From the NCBI RefSeq assembly GCF_001517585.1, contig NZ_FBYC01000001.1, positions 62,001-126,000 of the forward strand: a DNA stretch of 64,000 nucleotides, written 5' to 3'. This stretch comes from Roseibaca calidilacus. GTDB lineage: Bacteria > Pseudomonadota > Alphaproteobacteria > Rhodobacterales > Rhodobacteraceae. Below are positions 50,949 to 59,223 of this stretch, one piece after another. The notes beneath the pieces were generated by a model. The model was not told the origin of the DNA and did no database searches. It was given only the letters and a program-made list of their open reading frames with translations. Positions within the stretch are counted from its first letter, which is position 1, and every line of letters starts with the position of its first letter. The position numbers and the translations under genes were made by a program.

Positions 50949-51617
50949 GTGCGGTATTTGCTGGTCGAAGATAACGCCGAACTGGCCGAGGCCGTGGTCA
51001 AGCGGCTGGCGCTGGATGGTCACGCGATAGATCATGCCGCCACATTGGCACAGGCAGAGGACTGTCTTGCCGTTGCCAGCTACGATCTGATCTTGCTGGA
51101 TGTCATGCTGCCCGATGGCGATGGGCGCGAATTTCTGGTCCGCAGCCGCGCGCATTTGCAAACCCCGGTCATCGTGCTGACCGCACGGGCGCAGGTGTCA
51201 GACCGGGTGGGGGCGTTGGATCAGGGGGCGGATGACTACATTACAAAACCGTTCGACTTTTCAGAGTTGGAAGCGCGGTGCCGTGCCGTTCTGCGCCGTA
51301 GGGGCGGGTTGGCGCGCAACCAGATCGCGCTTGGCGCGGCATTGTTCGATCCGCTGGCCGGAACCTTGCAATACAACGGTATATCGCTTGCTCTGCGCAG
51401 CCGCGAGATTCGCCTGCTGGAAATTTTCGCCCGGCATCCGGGACAGATTCTGTCAAAAGCGCAGGTGATGGATCATTTGTTTTCCTACGATGCAGAGGTG
51501 ACGGAAAACGCCATAGAGGTCTATGTCGGTCGTCTGCGCCGCCGTATTGATGGCATGGGGCTGCGCATAGAAACGGTGCGCGGTCTTGGGTATCGCATGG
51601 ATGCGGACGCAGCATGA
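50949..51617 (+). CDS. tctD: OmpR/TctD-type response regulator
   Basis: This 222-residue protein has a receiver domain (phospho-acceptor Asp in LILLDVMLPDGDGRE, lysine in YITKPFDFSE) and a C-terminal winged helix (RSREIRLLEIFARHPGQILSKAQVMDHLFSY, RLRRRID). It starts with GTG. Divergent from tctC and overlapping the kinase gene by four bases, it fits TctD, the activator of the tricarboxylate transporter in Salmonella. Confidence 0.88.
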   Translation: MRYLLVEDNAELAEAVVKRLALDGHAIDHAATLAQAEDCLAVASYDLILLDVMLPDGDGREFLVRSRAHLQTPVIVLTARAQVSDRVGALDQGADDYITKPFDFSELEARCRAVLRRRGGLARNQIALGAALFDPLAGTLQYNGISLALRSREIRLLEIFARHPGQILSKAQVMDHLFSYDAEVTENAIEVYVGRLRRRIDGMGLRIETVRGLGYRMDADAA

Positions 51618-52981
51618 TCCGCACGGCCTCTATCGGGGAACGGCTGACACTTCTGCTGGCGGGTGTTGCCGCGGCCCTTTCGCTGCTCAGTTGGGGCATG
51701 GTCACAAGCCTTGCAACGCAAGCCGCAGCAAAAACGCAGGACAACGTTCTCGCGGCCTCGACCACCACGATTGCCGAAACCCTGCGCAGCGAGCAAGGCG
51801 AGGTCCGGCTGGAACTGCCCTATGCCGCTTTCGCCATGCTGGGTGCAATCAGCGAAGACAGGGTGTTCTATCGTGTCGAAGCAAGCGGTCGGATGCTGAC
51901 AGGCTATGAAGACCTGCCCAAGCCATCTGACGGTGCCCTTGGACAGGTCGTCTTTGATACAGGGGCCTATCGCGGTGCCCAGATCCGAATGGCATCTATC
52001 ACGCGGCTGGTGCTTGTGGGCATAGATCGGGTGGCGGTTACGGTGACAGTGGCGCAAACTCGCGATGGGGTCGATGCGGTCACGTCCGAAATATCTTGGT
52101 TGGCCGGTGTCTTGTCCGTGGCGTTTTTCTTGGTGGCCGTGGCATTGTCTGCCGTCGCCGTGCGCGTGTCGCTGCGCCCATTGAACACCATTGCCGCCGC
52201 TGTCTCGCGGCGCGGCCCATTCGATTTACGCCCGCTCATGCGCCCGGCCCCGGCAGATCTGGCGCCGCTTCTGGATGCACTCAACCGCCTGATGGAACGC
52301 TTGCGCCAGTCCATCAGGCGCTCTGAGGATTTCATCGCCGAAGCCGCGCACCGGGTGCGCACGCCGCTTGCAACGGTGCGCACCCAAGCAGAGATTGCTT
52401 TGCGCACCGTGTCTGACGATACCGAGAAAGAACGCCTGCGCCGTATTATTCGCGCGGTTGATGAAAGCGCACGATCTGCCGGGCAGTTGCTGGATCACGC
52501 AACGGTCGCCTATCGGGTCGAAGACCTTGCGCGCGACAAGTTGGACCTTGCCGAGATTGCGGCGCTAACTGCCGCCGGGATGGAGCCGACAGCCGATATG
52601 CGCGATATCCGTTTGGAGCTGGTGCTGACACTGACCCCCATCTTGGGCGATTCCGTGTTGTTGGAAAGCGCCATACGCAACGTGCTGGACAATGCCATAA
52701 AGTATTCCCCCGAAGAAACGACTGTTACCCTGCATGTCGAACCCGTCGGGCAAGAGGCGTGGCTGACCGTCCGTGATGAGGGGCCGGGTCTGGGCCACGG
52801 CCCGACATGCGAACTGACCGATCGCTTCCGGCGTGGCACGAATGTTGCGGGTATTGTCGGCTCGGGGTTGGGGCTGACCATCGCCGCAGAGGTGTTACGC
52901 GCCCATGGTGGGCGCGTTGAATTGACCAATGCCGAAACAGGGAGTGGCGCATGCGTTTCGCTTATCTTGCCCTTGGCCTGA
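51614..52981 (+). CDS. tctE: TctE-type sensor histidine kinase
   Basis: This 455-residue kinase has two membrane spans (~12-35 and ~155-180) enclosing a ~120-residue periplasmic sensor, a HAMP-like linker, the H-box RRSEDFIAEAAHRVRTPLATVRTQAEIAL, N-box SAIRNVLDNAIKYSPEETTV and G-boxes VRDEGPGLG and GSGLGLTIAAEVL. It would detect the carboxylate or its binding protein and phosphorylate TctD. Its last 31 bases overlap the next gene. Confidence 0.9.
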   Translation: MIRTASIGERLTLLLAGVAAALSLLSWGMVTSLATQAAAKTQDNVLAASTTTIAETLRSEQGEVRLELPYAAFAMLGAISEDRVFYRVEASGRMLTGYEDLPKPSDGALGQVVFDTGAYRGAQIRMASITRLVLVGIDRVAVTVTVAQTRDGVDAVTSEISWLAGVLSVAFFLVAVALSAVAVRVSLRPLNTIAAAVSRRGPFDLRPLMRPAPADLAPLLDALNRLMERLRQSIRRSEDFIAEAAHRVRTPLATVRTQAEIALRTVSDDTEKERLRRIIRAVDESARSAGQLLDHATVAYRVEDLARDKLDLAEIAALTAAGMEPTADMRDIRLELVLTLTPILGDSVLLESAIRNVLDNAIKYSPEETTVTLHVEPVGQEAWLTVRDEGPGLGHGPTCELTDRFRRGTNVAGIVGSGLGLTIAAEVLRAHGGRVELTNAETGSGACVSLILPLA

Positions 52982-53976
52982 TTCTGACATGGTGCGCGCC
53001 GCTAAAGGCGCAAACCATAGAGGACCAGCGCGTATTCCTTGGAACAAGCGACCGCCTGTTGCGGATTGTTTCGACCACTGATCTTGCCGTGTTCGTACCC
53101 TATATCCGCAGCTTTCAAGAAGAGCACCCGGAGATCGGGGTAGATTACACCGTGATGTCCTCCAGCGACCTGCATCAGGCCATTCGGCAGGGCGCGCAGG
53201 CCGATCTGGTCATATCATCCGCGATGGATTTGCAGTTCCAACTTGTGAATGACGGCTTCGCGCTGCCCTATCGGTCCGACCAGACCGATGCGCTGCCGGA
53301 ATGGGCGCGCTGGCGAGATTTGATCTATGCGTTTACCACCGAGCCTGCCGTAGTGGTCATAAACAGTGCAAGCCTTCAGGGGCTTGATTTGCCAACGACC
53401 CGGCAAGACCTGATCGCCATGCTGCGCGATAACCCGGAGCGGTTTGTTGGGCGTATTGGAACCTATGACGTTCGCAATAGCGGGCTGGGCTATCTGTTTG
53501 CCACCCAAGAGGACCGCTCGACCGATGCCTTCTGGCGTTTGAATGAAGTGATGGGGCGGCTTGATACCCGGCTGTATTGCTGTTCTTCGGACATGATAGA
53601 GGATGTGGCCGCAGGTCGGCTGGCCTTGGCGTATAACGTGCTGGGCAGCTATGCCGCCGAAGAACTGGCCCTTGGGTCTGGCGGGAATATGCAGGTGATC
53701 CGAATGCAGGATTTTTCCAATGTGATGCTGCGCACCATGTTCATTCCCGCCACGGTGCAGGATGCAGAGGGCGCAGGGGCGATGATCGACCTGCTGAGCA
53801 GGCTTGCTTTGCGCTCTGAACCCGGACCTTGGGGGCTGCCGTCCTTGAACGAAGCGGGGGAAAGGGCGTCGCTCGGGTTTGGGCCTATTCGCTTGGGTCC
53901 GGCACTTCTGACCTATCTGGACCCGTTAAACCGGCGTTCGTTTCTGCTCGAATGGAACAACGCAATGATCCAATGA
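52951..53976 (+). CDS. periplasmic ABC-type (Fe3+/thiamine-binding-like) solute-binding protein linked to TctDE
   Basis: This 341-residue protein has a signal peptide (MRFAYLALGLILTWCAPLKA) and the fold pattern of AfuA/FbpA-type binding proteins: IVSTTDLAVFVPYIRSFQEEHPEIGVDYTVMSS, GAQADLVISSAMDLQF and a late GLPSLNEAGERASLGFGP. No permease or ATPase is adjacent. Because it overlaps the sensor-kinase gene by 31 bases, it more likely serves as a periplasmic ligand sensor for TctE than as a transporter part. GGGAG precedes its ATG. Confidence 0.78.
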   Translation: MRFAYLALGLILTWCAPLKAQTIEDQRVFLGTSDRLLRIVSTTDLAVFVPYIRSFQEEHPEIGVDYTVMSSSDLHQAIRQGAQADLVISSAMDLQFQLVNDGFALPYRSDQTDALPEWARWRDLIYAFTTEPAVVVINSASLQGLDLPTTRQDLIAMLRDNPERFVGRIGTYDVRNSGLGYLFATQEDRSTDAFWRLNEVMGRLDTRLYCCSSDMIEDVAAGRLALAYNVLGSYAAEELALGSGGNMQVIRMQDFSNVMLRTMFIPATVQDAEGAGAMIDLLSRLALRSEPGPWGLPSLNEAGERASLGFGPIRLGPALLTYLDPLNRRSFLLEWNNAMIQ

Positions 53977-54222
53977 CGGCAGGCGCATTGACGGTCCGCC
54001 CCGGCCACCAAGACGCCGACACCCACCGTCGTTGGGCGGGAATGCTGAATGGGGCGAATGACGGATTTCAGAAGGGGGGTTGTGCAAATCTGGCACTAGA
54101 CGGCTCAGGCAATGGGCCTAAACACCCTGCCAGCGCCAAGTACGAAACCTGCGTTAGTATGAGGTGGAACGCAACCTGCCCGCGTGATTTGCCATTCTAT
54201 CCAAACACTTTCTTGGGATAAA

Positions 54223-54309
54223 TGGTGCCCAGGAGAGGACTCGAACCTCCACGCCCGTACGGGCACTAGCACCTGAAGCTAGCGCGTCTACCAGTTCCGC
54301 CACCTGGGC
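54223..54309 (-). tRNA. tRNA-Leu (anticodon CAG)
   Basis: On the minus strand the 87-nt sequence begins GCCCAGGTGGCGGAACTGG and ends CCTGGGCACCA, with encoded CCA. The anticodon stem CTAGC/GCTAG encloses the loop TTCAGGT, giving CAG. A long variable arm (TGCCCGTACGGGCG) and the T-arm GGTTCGAGTCC complete a class II leucine tRNA. No integrated element is seen at its 3' end. Confidence 0.95.
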
Positions 54310-54459
54310 AGGTTGCGTAGCGCAGCTTTTAGAATTGGCGTGCGGCACTGTCAACGGCTGAAATGCGGAAATTCGTGTGCCCTTTGAAAAAAGCGCAGCA
54401 CCCTTGCCGCGCCTGCTCTGCGGCTGTATTCACAGGGCGCAACACAGGCGGAGGTCGGC

Positions 54460-55446
54460 ATGTCGAAACTGGTCACGATCTATGGCGGCTCGGGGTTTGT
54501 CGGGCGCTATATTGCGCGGCGCATGGCCAAGGCCGGCTGGCGTGTGCGCGTCGCCGTTCGCCGCCCGAACGAAGCGCTGCATGTCAAACCTTACGGCGCG
54601 CCCGGACAGGTCGAACCCGTGTTCTGCAATATTCGCGACGATGCATCCGTTCGCGCGGTGCTGCAAGGGGCCGATGCGGTCGTCAATTGCGTGGGCATTC
54701 TGGGCGAAGTGGGCAAGAACCGTTTCGACGCCGTGCAGGCCGACGGCGCTGGGCGGATCGCGCGGATCGCGGCAGAGCAGGGGATTGCCACGATGGTGCA
54801 TATCTCTGCCATCGGTGCGGATGCCAAATCCGACAGCCTGTATCAGCGCAGCAAGGCAGAGGGCGAGGCGCTGGTGCAAGCTGCGATGCCGGGTGCGGTT
54901 ATCCTGCGTCCTTCGGTCGTGTTCGGAACCGAGGATCAGTTTTTCAACCGGTTCGCAGGGATGGCGCGGTTCAGCCCGTTCCTGCCCGTGGTGGGGGCCA
55001 AGACGCGCTTCCAGCCCGTCTATGTCGATGACGTGGCCGCCGCTGCCGAGTTGGCGCTGACACAGGGCGCTGCGCCGGGCATCTACGAATTGGGTGGCCC
55101 GGATGTGGCCAGCTTCCGCGATCTGATGGTGCAGATGCTGGCCGAGATCCGGCGCAAACGCGTTTTGGTCCATGTGCCGTTCTTTGCGGCAAAGATCATG
55201 GGCACCATCTTCGACATTCTGCAAAAGATCAGCTTTGGACTGTTCACCAACGGGGTGCTGACCCGCGATCAAGTGCGCAATCTGGCGCGGGACAATGTGG
55301 TCAGTAAGGACGCGCGTGGCTTTGTAGAACTGGGCCTGACACCGACGCCAATGTCGGCGATCCTGCCGGATTACCTGTATGTCTACCGGGTTGGTGGCCA
55401 ATACAAGGCGATCCACGAATCCGCAGAGCGTTTGCGCAAAGGTTAG
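54460..55446 (+). CDS. complex I NDUFA9-type NAD(P)-binding protein
   Basis: This 328-residue atypical short-chain dehydrogenase has the nucleotide motif TIYGGSGFVGRYIARRMAKAG near the N-terminus. It continues with ADAVVNCVGILGE, MVHISAIGADAKSDSLYQRSKAEGE (YxxxK) and ILRPSVVFGTEDQFFNRFA. Homologues are accessory subunits or assembly partners of respiratory complex I in alphaproteobacteria and mitochondria, and bind NADPH. It stands alone between the tRNA and the fasciclin gene. Confidence 0.87.
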   Translation: MSKLVTIYGGSGFVGRYIARRMAKAGWRVRVAVRRPNEALHVKPYGAPGQVEPVFCNIRDDASVRAVLQGADAVVNCVGILGEVGKNRFDAVQADGAGRIARIAAEQGIATMVHISAIGADAKSDSLYQRSKAEGEALVQAAMPGAVILRPSVVFGTEDQFFNRFAGMARFSPFLPVVGAKTRFQPVYVDDVAAAAELALTQGAAPGIYELGGPDVASFRDLMVQMLAEIRRKRVLVHVPFFAAKIMGTIFDILQKISFGLFTNGVLTRDQVRNLARDNVVSKDARGFVELGLTPTPMSAILPDYLYVYRVGGQYKAIHESAERLRKG

Positions 55447-55480
55447 GACGGCGCGCCCAAATAGGCGCGCCGCAAGTGGT

Positions 55481-56020
55481 TTAGCGCGGCACCAGCACGC
55501 TATCGACCACATGGATCACGCCGTTCGACTGGTTCACATCGCTGATGGTCACCCGGCCAGCGTTGCCTGATTCGTCGTAGATCCAAAGGGTGCTGCCGCG
55601 CATCTGGGCGCTAAGTGCATCACCCGACAGGGTTTCCATGTGGAAGAACCCGTCTGCGCTGTTGCGCGCGCGGCGCATCAGGTCTTCGCCGGACAGCTTG
55701 CCCGCGACGACATGCGCCGTCAGCACTTTTTGCAGCATCCCCTTGTTTTCCGGCATCAGCAGCGTGTCGACCGTGCCAGCGGGCAGGGCATCGAAAGCGG
55801 CATTGACCGGGGCAAAGACGGTCATCGGGCCGGGGCCTTGCAGCGCATCGACCAGATCGGCGGCCTGCACGGCAGCAACCAAAGTTGTGTGATCTTCAGA
55901 GTTGACCGCGTTTTCCACGATATTGCGGGTTTCCAGCATCGGCGCGCCGCCGACCATGGGGTTGGCGAAAGCGGCGCCGGCGGCCAGCGCGATGGTGGCG
56001 GTCAGTGTTGCAAGTTTCAT
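55481..56020 (-). CDS. secreted fasciclin-domain protein
   Basis: This 179-residue protein has a signal peptide (MKLATLTATIALAAGAAFAN) followed by one FAS1 domain. The conserved boxes are TLVAAVQAADLVDALQGPGPMTVFAPVNAAFDALP (H1) and the ending GVIHVVDSVLVP (H2). FAS1 proteins mediate adhesion. In mycobacteria, fasciclin proteins (MPT70/83) are targets of SigK controlled by RskA; here a SigK/RskA-like pair lies upstream on the same strand, separated now by an IS256-family copy. Confidence 0.9.
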   Translation of the reverse strand: MKLATLTATIALAAGAAFANPMVGGAPMLETRNIVENAVNSEDHTTLVAAVQAADLVDALQGPGPMTVFAPVNAAFDALPAGTVDTLLMPENKGMLQKVLTAHVVAGKLSGEDLMRRARNSADGFFHMETLSGDALSAQMRGSTLWIYDESGNAGRVTISDVNQSNGVIHVVDSVLVPR

Positions 56021-56075
56021 TGTCTCTCTCTCCTGTTATGGCAGATTGCCGGGCGCGTTTCGCGCCCATGCCACG

Positions 56076-56104
56076 GAAACGAAAGAGACTTCGGCCAAGT
56101 TTCA
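56076..56104 (-). promoter_or_regulatory. possible ECF-type promoter of the fasciclin gene
   Basis: On the minus strand TGAAAC (56104-56099) and CGTTTC (56081-56076) are separated by 17 bases, matching the general AAC...CGT form of ECF promoters. The IS256-family element begins 18 bases upstream of the -35-like hexamer, so this promoter would survive the insertion. By-eye assignment only. Confidence 0.4.
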
Positions 56105-56121
56105 GGATTGCGCAGAACGCA

Positions 56122-57514
56122 GGTCGTGTCTCGGAGTTGGTGGAAATTCGAGGGCGGCGTAATCTCCGGGTGAACTGACACCCACCCAACCGGCGGCTGC
56201 AACCGCCAGGGAGATCACGCCATGAACCAGATTACCGACACTGCGAGCTTTGCGCTACTGGCCCATGAGGCCGGGTTTGACCCGATCGAGGATCGGTTGC
56301 GGGCGAACGTCCGTGCGACCATCGAAGCCGTGTTCGAGGAGGAGCTTGCCAGCTTCCTCGGCCGTCTTCGCTATGACCTGGGCGATGGAGTCACGAAAGG
56401 GTATCGCCACGGGCACCGAGAACGGCAACTCACCGGCACCTTCGGGACTGAGACGGTCATCGTGCCTCGCGCCCGCGTTGCAGATGAGACAGGCAAGGTA
56501 ACGGAGTGGCGGTCGAAAGCGCTGCCCCGATACCAGCGGCTGACGAAGAAGGCCGAGGCCCTCATCGCAGCGGTCTATCTCGCAGGTACGAACACCCGGC
56601 GCGTCAAGCGAGCGCTGTTCGGGCTGTTCGAGGGTGCCGTCAGCAAGGACGTGGTCAGCCGTGCCTGGCGCAAGGTGAAGGTCGACTGGGACGCCTGGTC
56701 CGCGCGTAACTTGGCCGACGAGGATATCGTCCGGCTGATCCTCGATGGCACCGTGATCAAGACCCGGCTGGACCGGAAAGCCACGAACATCTCGGTGCTG
56801 GCCGCAATCGGGGTGCGCCGCGATGGTCAGAAGGTGCTGCTTTCCATCAGGAATATGGGCGGGGAGAGCAAGGCCGCATGGCGGCAGTTCCTCGATGACC
56901 TCGATGCACGGGGCTTGAAGCGGCCCGAATTCGTGATCGTCGACGGCGCCCCGGGACTGGAGGCCACCCTCGTGGCGCTGTGGGGCGAGGACCTGCCGAT
57001 CCAGCGCTGCACGGTTCACAAGCATCGCAACCTCCTGGCCCATGCCCCGAAGCACCTCCACGACGAGTTGACCGAGGACTACCGCGACATGATCTATGCC
57101 GACACCGCGGCCGAGATTGAGACGCGCCGAAAGGCCTTCCTGCGCAAATGGCGGCTAAAGTGCCGTGCGGTCGCTGACAGTCTGGAGGAAGCCGGAGATC
57201 GGCTCTTCACCTTCACCCGCCTCGACCCGTCACAATGGAAATCGGCCCGGACCACCAACGCCATCGAGCGCCTGAACGGGGAATTCCGCCGCCGCATCAA
57301 GACCCAGACCGTGCTGCCCTGCGCAGAGACCGTGCCCATGCTGCTCTGGGCGCTGCTCGCCTCCGGCCAGATCCAGATGCGCAAGGTCGATGGCTGGGAA
57401 ACCTTGTCTCAGCCCCTCGAACCCATGCCTCTTGACCTCGCCGCCTGAGAAACCGAAAGATCACATGCCCGGAGATGGCCGCCAGGAAATTTCCACAGCA
57501 TTCGCGACACGACC
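56122..57514 (+). mobile_element. complete IS256-family insertion sequence
   Basis: The 1,393-bp element starts GGTCGTGTC and ends GACACGACC. The inverted repeats continue imperfectly inward for about 45 bases (shared blocks GTGGAAATT, GGCGGC and ATCTCCGGG). It is flanked by AGAACGCA (56114-56121 and 57515-57522), an 8-bp target duplication as usual for IS256. The single transposase gene is intact, so the copy should be mobile. Confidence 0.92.
56222..57448 (+). CDS. IS256-family transposase
   Basis: This 408-residue DDE transposase carries the mutator-type signature: YRHGHRERQLTGTFGTETVIVPRARV near the N-terminus, first Asp in IVRLILDGTVIKTRLDRK, second Asp in FVIVDGAPGLEATLVALWG followed by IQRCTVHKHRNLL. 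The glutamate is in RTTNAIERLNGEFRRRIKTQTVLP. The length is standard and the frame is unbroken. It lies within the 1,393-bp element with normal ends. Confidence 0.95.
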   Translation: MNQITDTASFALLAHEAGFDPIEDRLRANVRATIEAVFEEELASFLGRLRYDLGDGVTKGYRHGHRERQLTGTFGTETVIVPRARVADETGKVTEWRSKALPRYQRLTKKAEALIAAVYLAGTNTRRVKRALFGLFEGAVSKDVVSRAWRKVKVDWDAWSARNLADEDIVRLILDGTVIKTRLDRKATNISVLAAIGVRRDGQKVLLSIRNMGGESKAAWRQFLDDLDARGLKRPEFVIVDGAPGLEATLVALWGEDLPIQRCTVHKHRNLLAHAPKHLHDELTEDYRDMIYADTAAEIETRRKAFLRKWRLKCRAVADSLEEAGDRLFTFTRLDPSQWKSARTTNAIERLNGEFRRRIKTQTVLPCAETVPMLLWALLASGQIQMRKVDGWETLSQPLEPMPLDLAA

Positions 57515-57535
57515 AGAACGCAGATCACAGACGCG

Positions 57536-58180
57536 TTACCCGCCTCGCAACTCTGCCGTTGCCAAGACCGGCCCTGTGGGCGCGCCGGTGGTTGACCCGC
57601 CTGCCGGTTCAAGACTGACGGCCAGAACCTGACCCGCTTGAAGCGCGGCCTCTCGGGTCAGAACGCCATCCTGCAACAGCCCCAAAGAGGACGGCACGCC
57701 ATCCGCTCCGATCACCCATAGCTCGTAATCCTGCCCCTCTCCGGCAGGCGGTCCTTCGGCGTTTAGGCTTAGCTGCGTGCCATCAAAACGTGCGGCCAGA
57801 ACCAAGGCGCGATCCTCTGCCACCAGTTCGGCGGTCAGCAGGGGCGCAGGCGGGGTGCGCAATACGGGCGACAGCACCACCAGCCCCAAAGCCAACGCGC
57901 CAACAAGCGACCCCGCCCCCAGCCAGCGCCACAGATTGCGGCGGCGCGTCGGGGCCGGAAACAGCCGTGCCTCTATCTGGGGCAACAGGTTGGGGGCGGA
58001 CAGTTCGGGGAATTCGGCGTTCAAGGGGGCCAGCCGCACTTCCCATGCGCGCACGCGCGCAGCGAATGCCCCGTCGGTGGCAGCACGCTGGTCGGCCGCG
58101 CGCCATTCTTCTCGGCCCAGCAAGCCCAGCACATATTCTGCGGCCAGCAGGTCGTCATCATCTTTGGGGGCTGTGGTCAT
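57536..58180 (-). CDS. rskA: RskA-like anti-sigma factor
   Basis: This 214-residue protein has a cytoplasmic N-terminal helix bundle that would hold the sigma factor (DDLLAAEYVLGLLGREEW, RAWEVRLAPLNAEF). One membrane helix follows (~85-107, WRWLGAGSLVGALALGLVVL), then a periplasmic RskA domain with GQDYELWVIGADGVPSSLGLL and VLAVSLEPAGGSTTGAPTGPVLA. That last region is the conserved core of the family. Its ATG overlaps the sigma-factor stop. The 3' end stops 14 bases short of the IS256 target duplication. Confidence 0.88.
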   Translation of the reverse strand: MTTAPKDDDDLLAAEYVLGLLGREEWRAADQRAATDGAFAARVRAWEVRLAPLNAEFPELSAPNLLPQIEARLFPAPTRRRNLWRWLGAGSLVGALALGLVVLSPVLRTPPAPLLTAELVAEDRALVLAARFDGTQLSLNAEGPPAGEGQDYELWVIGADGVPSSLGLLQDGVLTREAALQAGQVLAVSLEPAGGSTTGAPTGPVLATAELRGG

Positions 58181-58737
58181 CGGTCCAGACACTCCCGCAG
58201 ACTGATAAGCGCCCGACGCAGCCATGTGCGCATGGTATTTAGCGGCACGTCAAATTGCGTGGCCAGATCCTGATACGACAAGCCCATCAGATAGGCCCCC
58301 TTGACCGCGCGGGCGCGGTCCTCGGGCAATTCGCCGAAACAGGCCAGTACCGCCTGCATCCGGGCGCGCAGCATGGTTGTGTCCTCGACGCCCATTGCTG
58401 GGTCGGCGATTGTGTCAAGGATATCGCTATCCTCGCCGCCACTGACCATGCGACGGCCCCGCGCGGCGGGGCGCGCGCGCAGACGGTCCAATGCATGATT
58501 GCGGGCTATGGCGCAAATCCAACCCAAGCCAGTGCCTTTCTGCGGATCATAGCTGGCGGCGCGTTGCCATAGGCGAATCATCACCTCTTGCAGGGCATCT
58601 TCCGCTTCGGCCCTGTCCCCTAGCATACGCGTCAACAGCCCCATGAGTTTCGGGGCGACCAAAGGATAAAGCGACCGAAGTGCGGACCGGTCCTGCGTGG
58701 CAAGCCGTTGCAGCAAGATTGATATGTCATCTGTCAC
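58177..58737 (-). CDS. sigK: SigK-like ECF sigma factor
   Basis: This 186-residue protein has sigma region 2 (RMLGDRAEAEDALQEVMIRLWQRAASYDP, LGWICAIARNHALDRLRAR) and region 4 (AYLMGLSYQDLATQFDVPLNTMRTWLRRALISLRECL). It pairs with the RskA-like gene by a four-base overlap. By analogy with SigK-RskA it would drive the fasciclin gene downstream. No promoter motif matching the fasciclin one is obvious upstream, so autoregulation is uncertain. Confidence 0.88.
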   Translation of the reverse strand: MTDDISILLQRLATQDRSALRSLYPLVAPKLMGLLTRMLGDRAEAEDALQEVMIRLWQRAASYDPQKGTGLGWICAIARNHALDRLRARPAARGRRMVSGGEDSDILDTIADPAMGVEDTTMLRARMQAVLACFGELPEDRARAVKGAYLMGLSYQDLATQFDVPLNTMRTWLRRALISLRECLDR

Positions 58738-58791
58738 GTGTCGCCCCGCTTGTCTGACGCGAAGGGTAGCACGGCACTGTGGTGAGGCAAC

Positions 58792-59223
58792 TCATTCCCC
58801 TTCCAGCCGAAGCCGGATTTCACGCAGAACCGGAATGGTTTGGCGCACCCGCGCGTCGCCCAGCGACTGCGCGATATCGTCAATCAGGGGGCTGATGGCC
58901 GCCAAGGCCGCATCGCGCGCCGCCTTTCCCGAGGGGCTGATCGACACCAGCTTGCGGCGGGCATCGTCCCAATCGGGGCGGATATGGACATAGCCGGCCC
59001 ATTCCAGCTTGGTCAGCGTATTGGTCATGGCCCCGCGGGTGACATGGAATGCGCGCGCCAGTTCGGCGGGGGTGCGTTCGGTTTGCAGGCGCGCCAGCAG
59101 GTTCAGCACCCCGAAATGCGACAGTTCCATGCCCTTGGGCAGCACCTTGGATAGCCGGTTGCGCACCAGTTGATCGGCCATCAGCAATTCGCTGAACAAC
59201 GCATTTCCAACGTCAGAGGTCAC
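58792..59223 (-). CDS. MarR-family transcriptional regulator
   Basis: This 143-residue winged-helix protein has the MarR pattern: FGVLNLLARLQTERTPAELARAFHVTRGAMTNTLTKLEWAGYVHIRPDWDDARRKLVSISPSGKAARDAAL. The wing with D/R residues is intact. The gene overlaps the stop... and start junction with the amidase gene (ATGA), so MarR is downstream of nothing and leads a short operon with the carbon-nitrogen hydrolase and glutaredoxin. The inducer is unknown. Confidence 0.87.
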   Translation of the reverse strand: MTSDVGNALFSELLMADQLVRNRLSKVLPKGMELSHFGVLNLLARLQTERTPAELARAFHVTRGAMTNTLTKLEWAGYVHIRPDWDDARRKLVSISPSGKAARDAALAAISPLIDDIAQSLGDARVRQTIPVLREIRLRLEGE

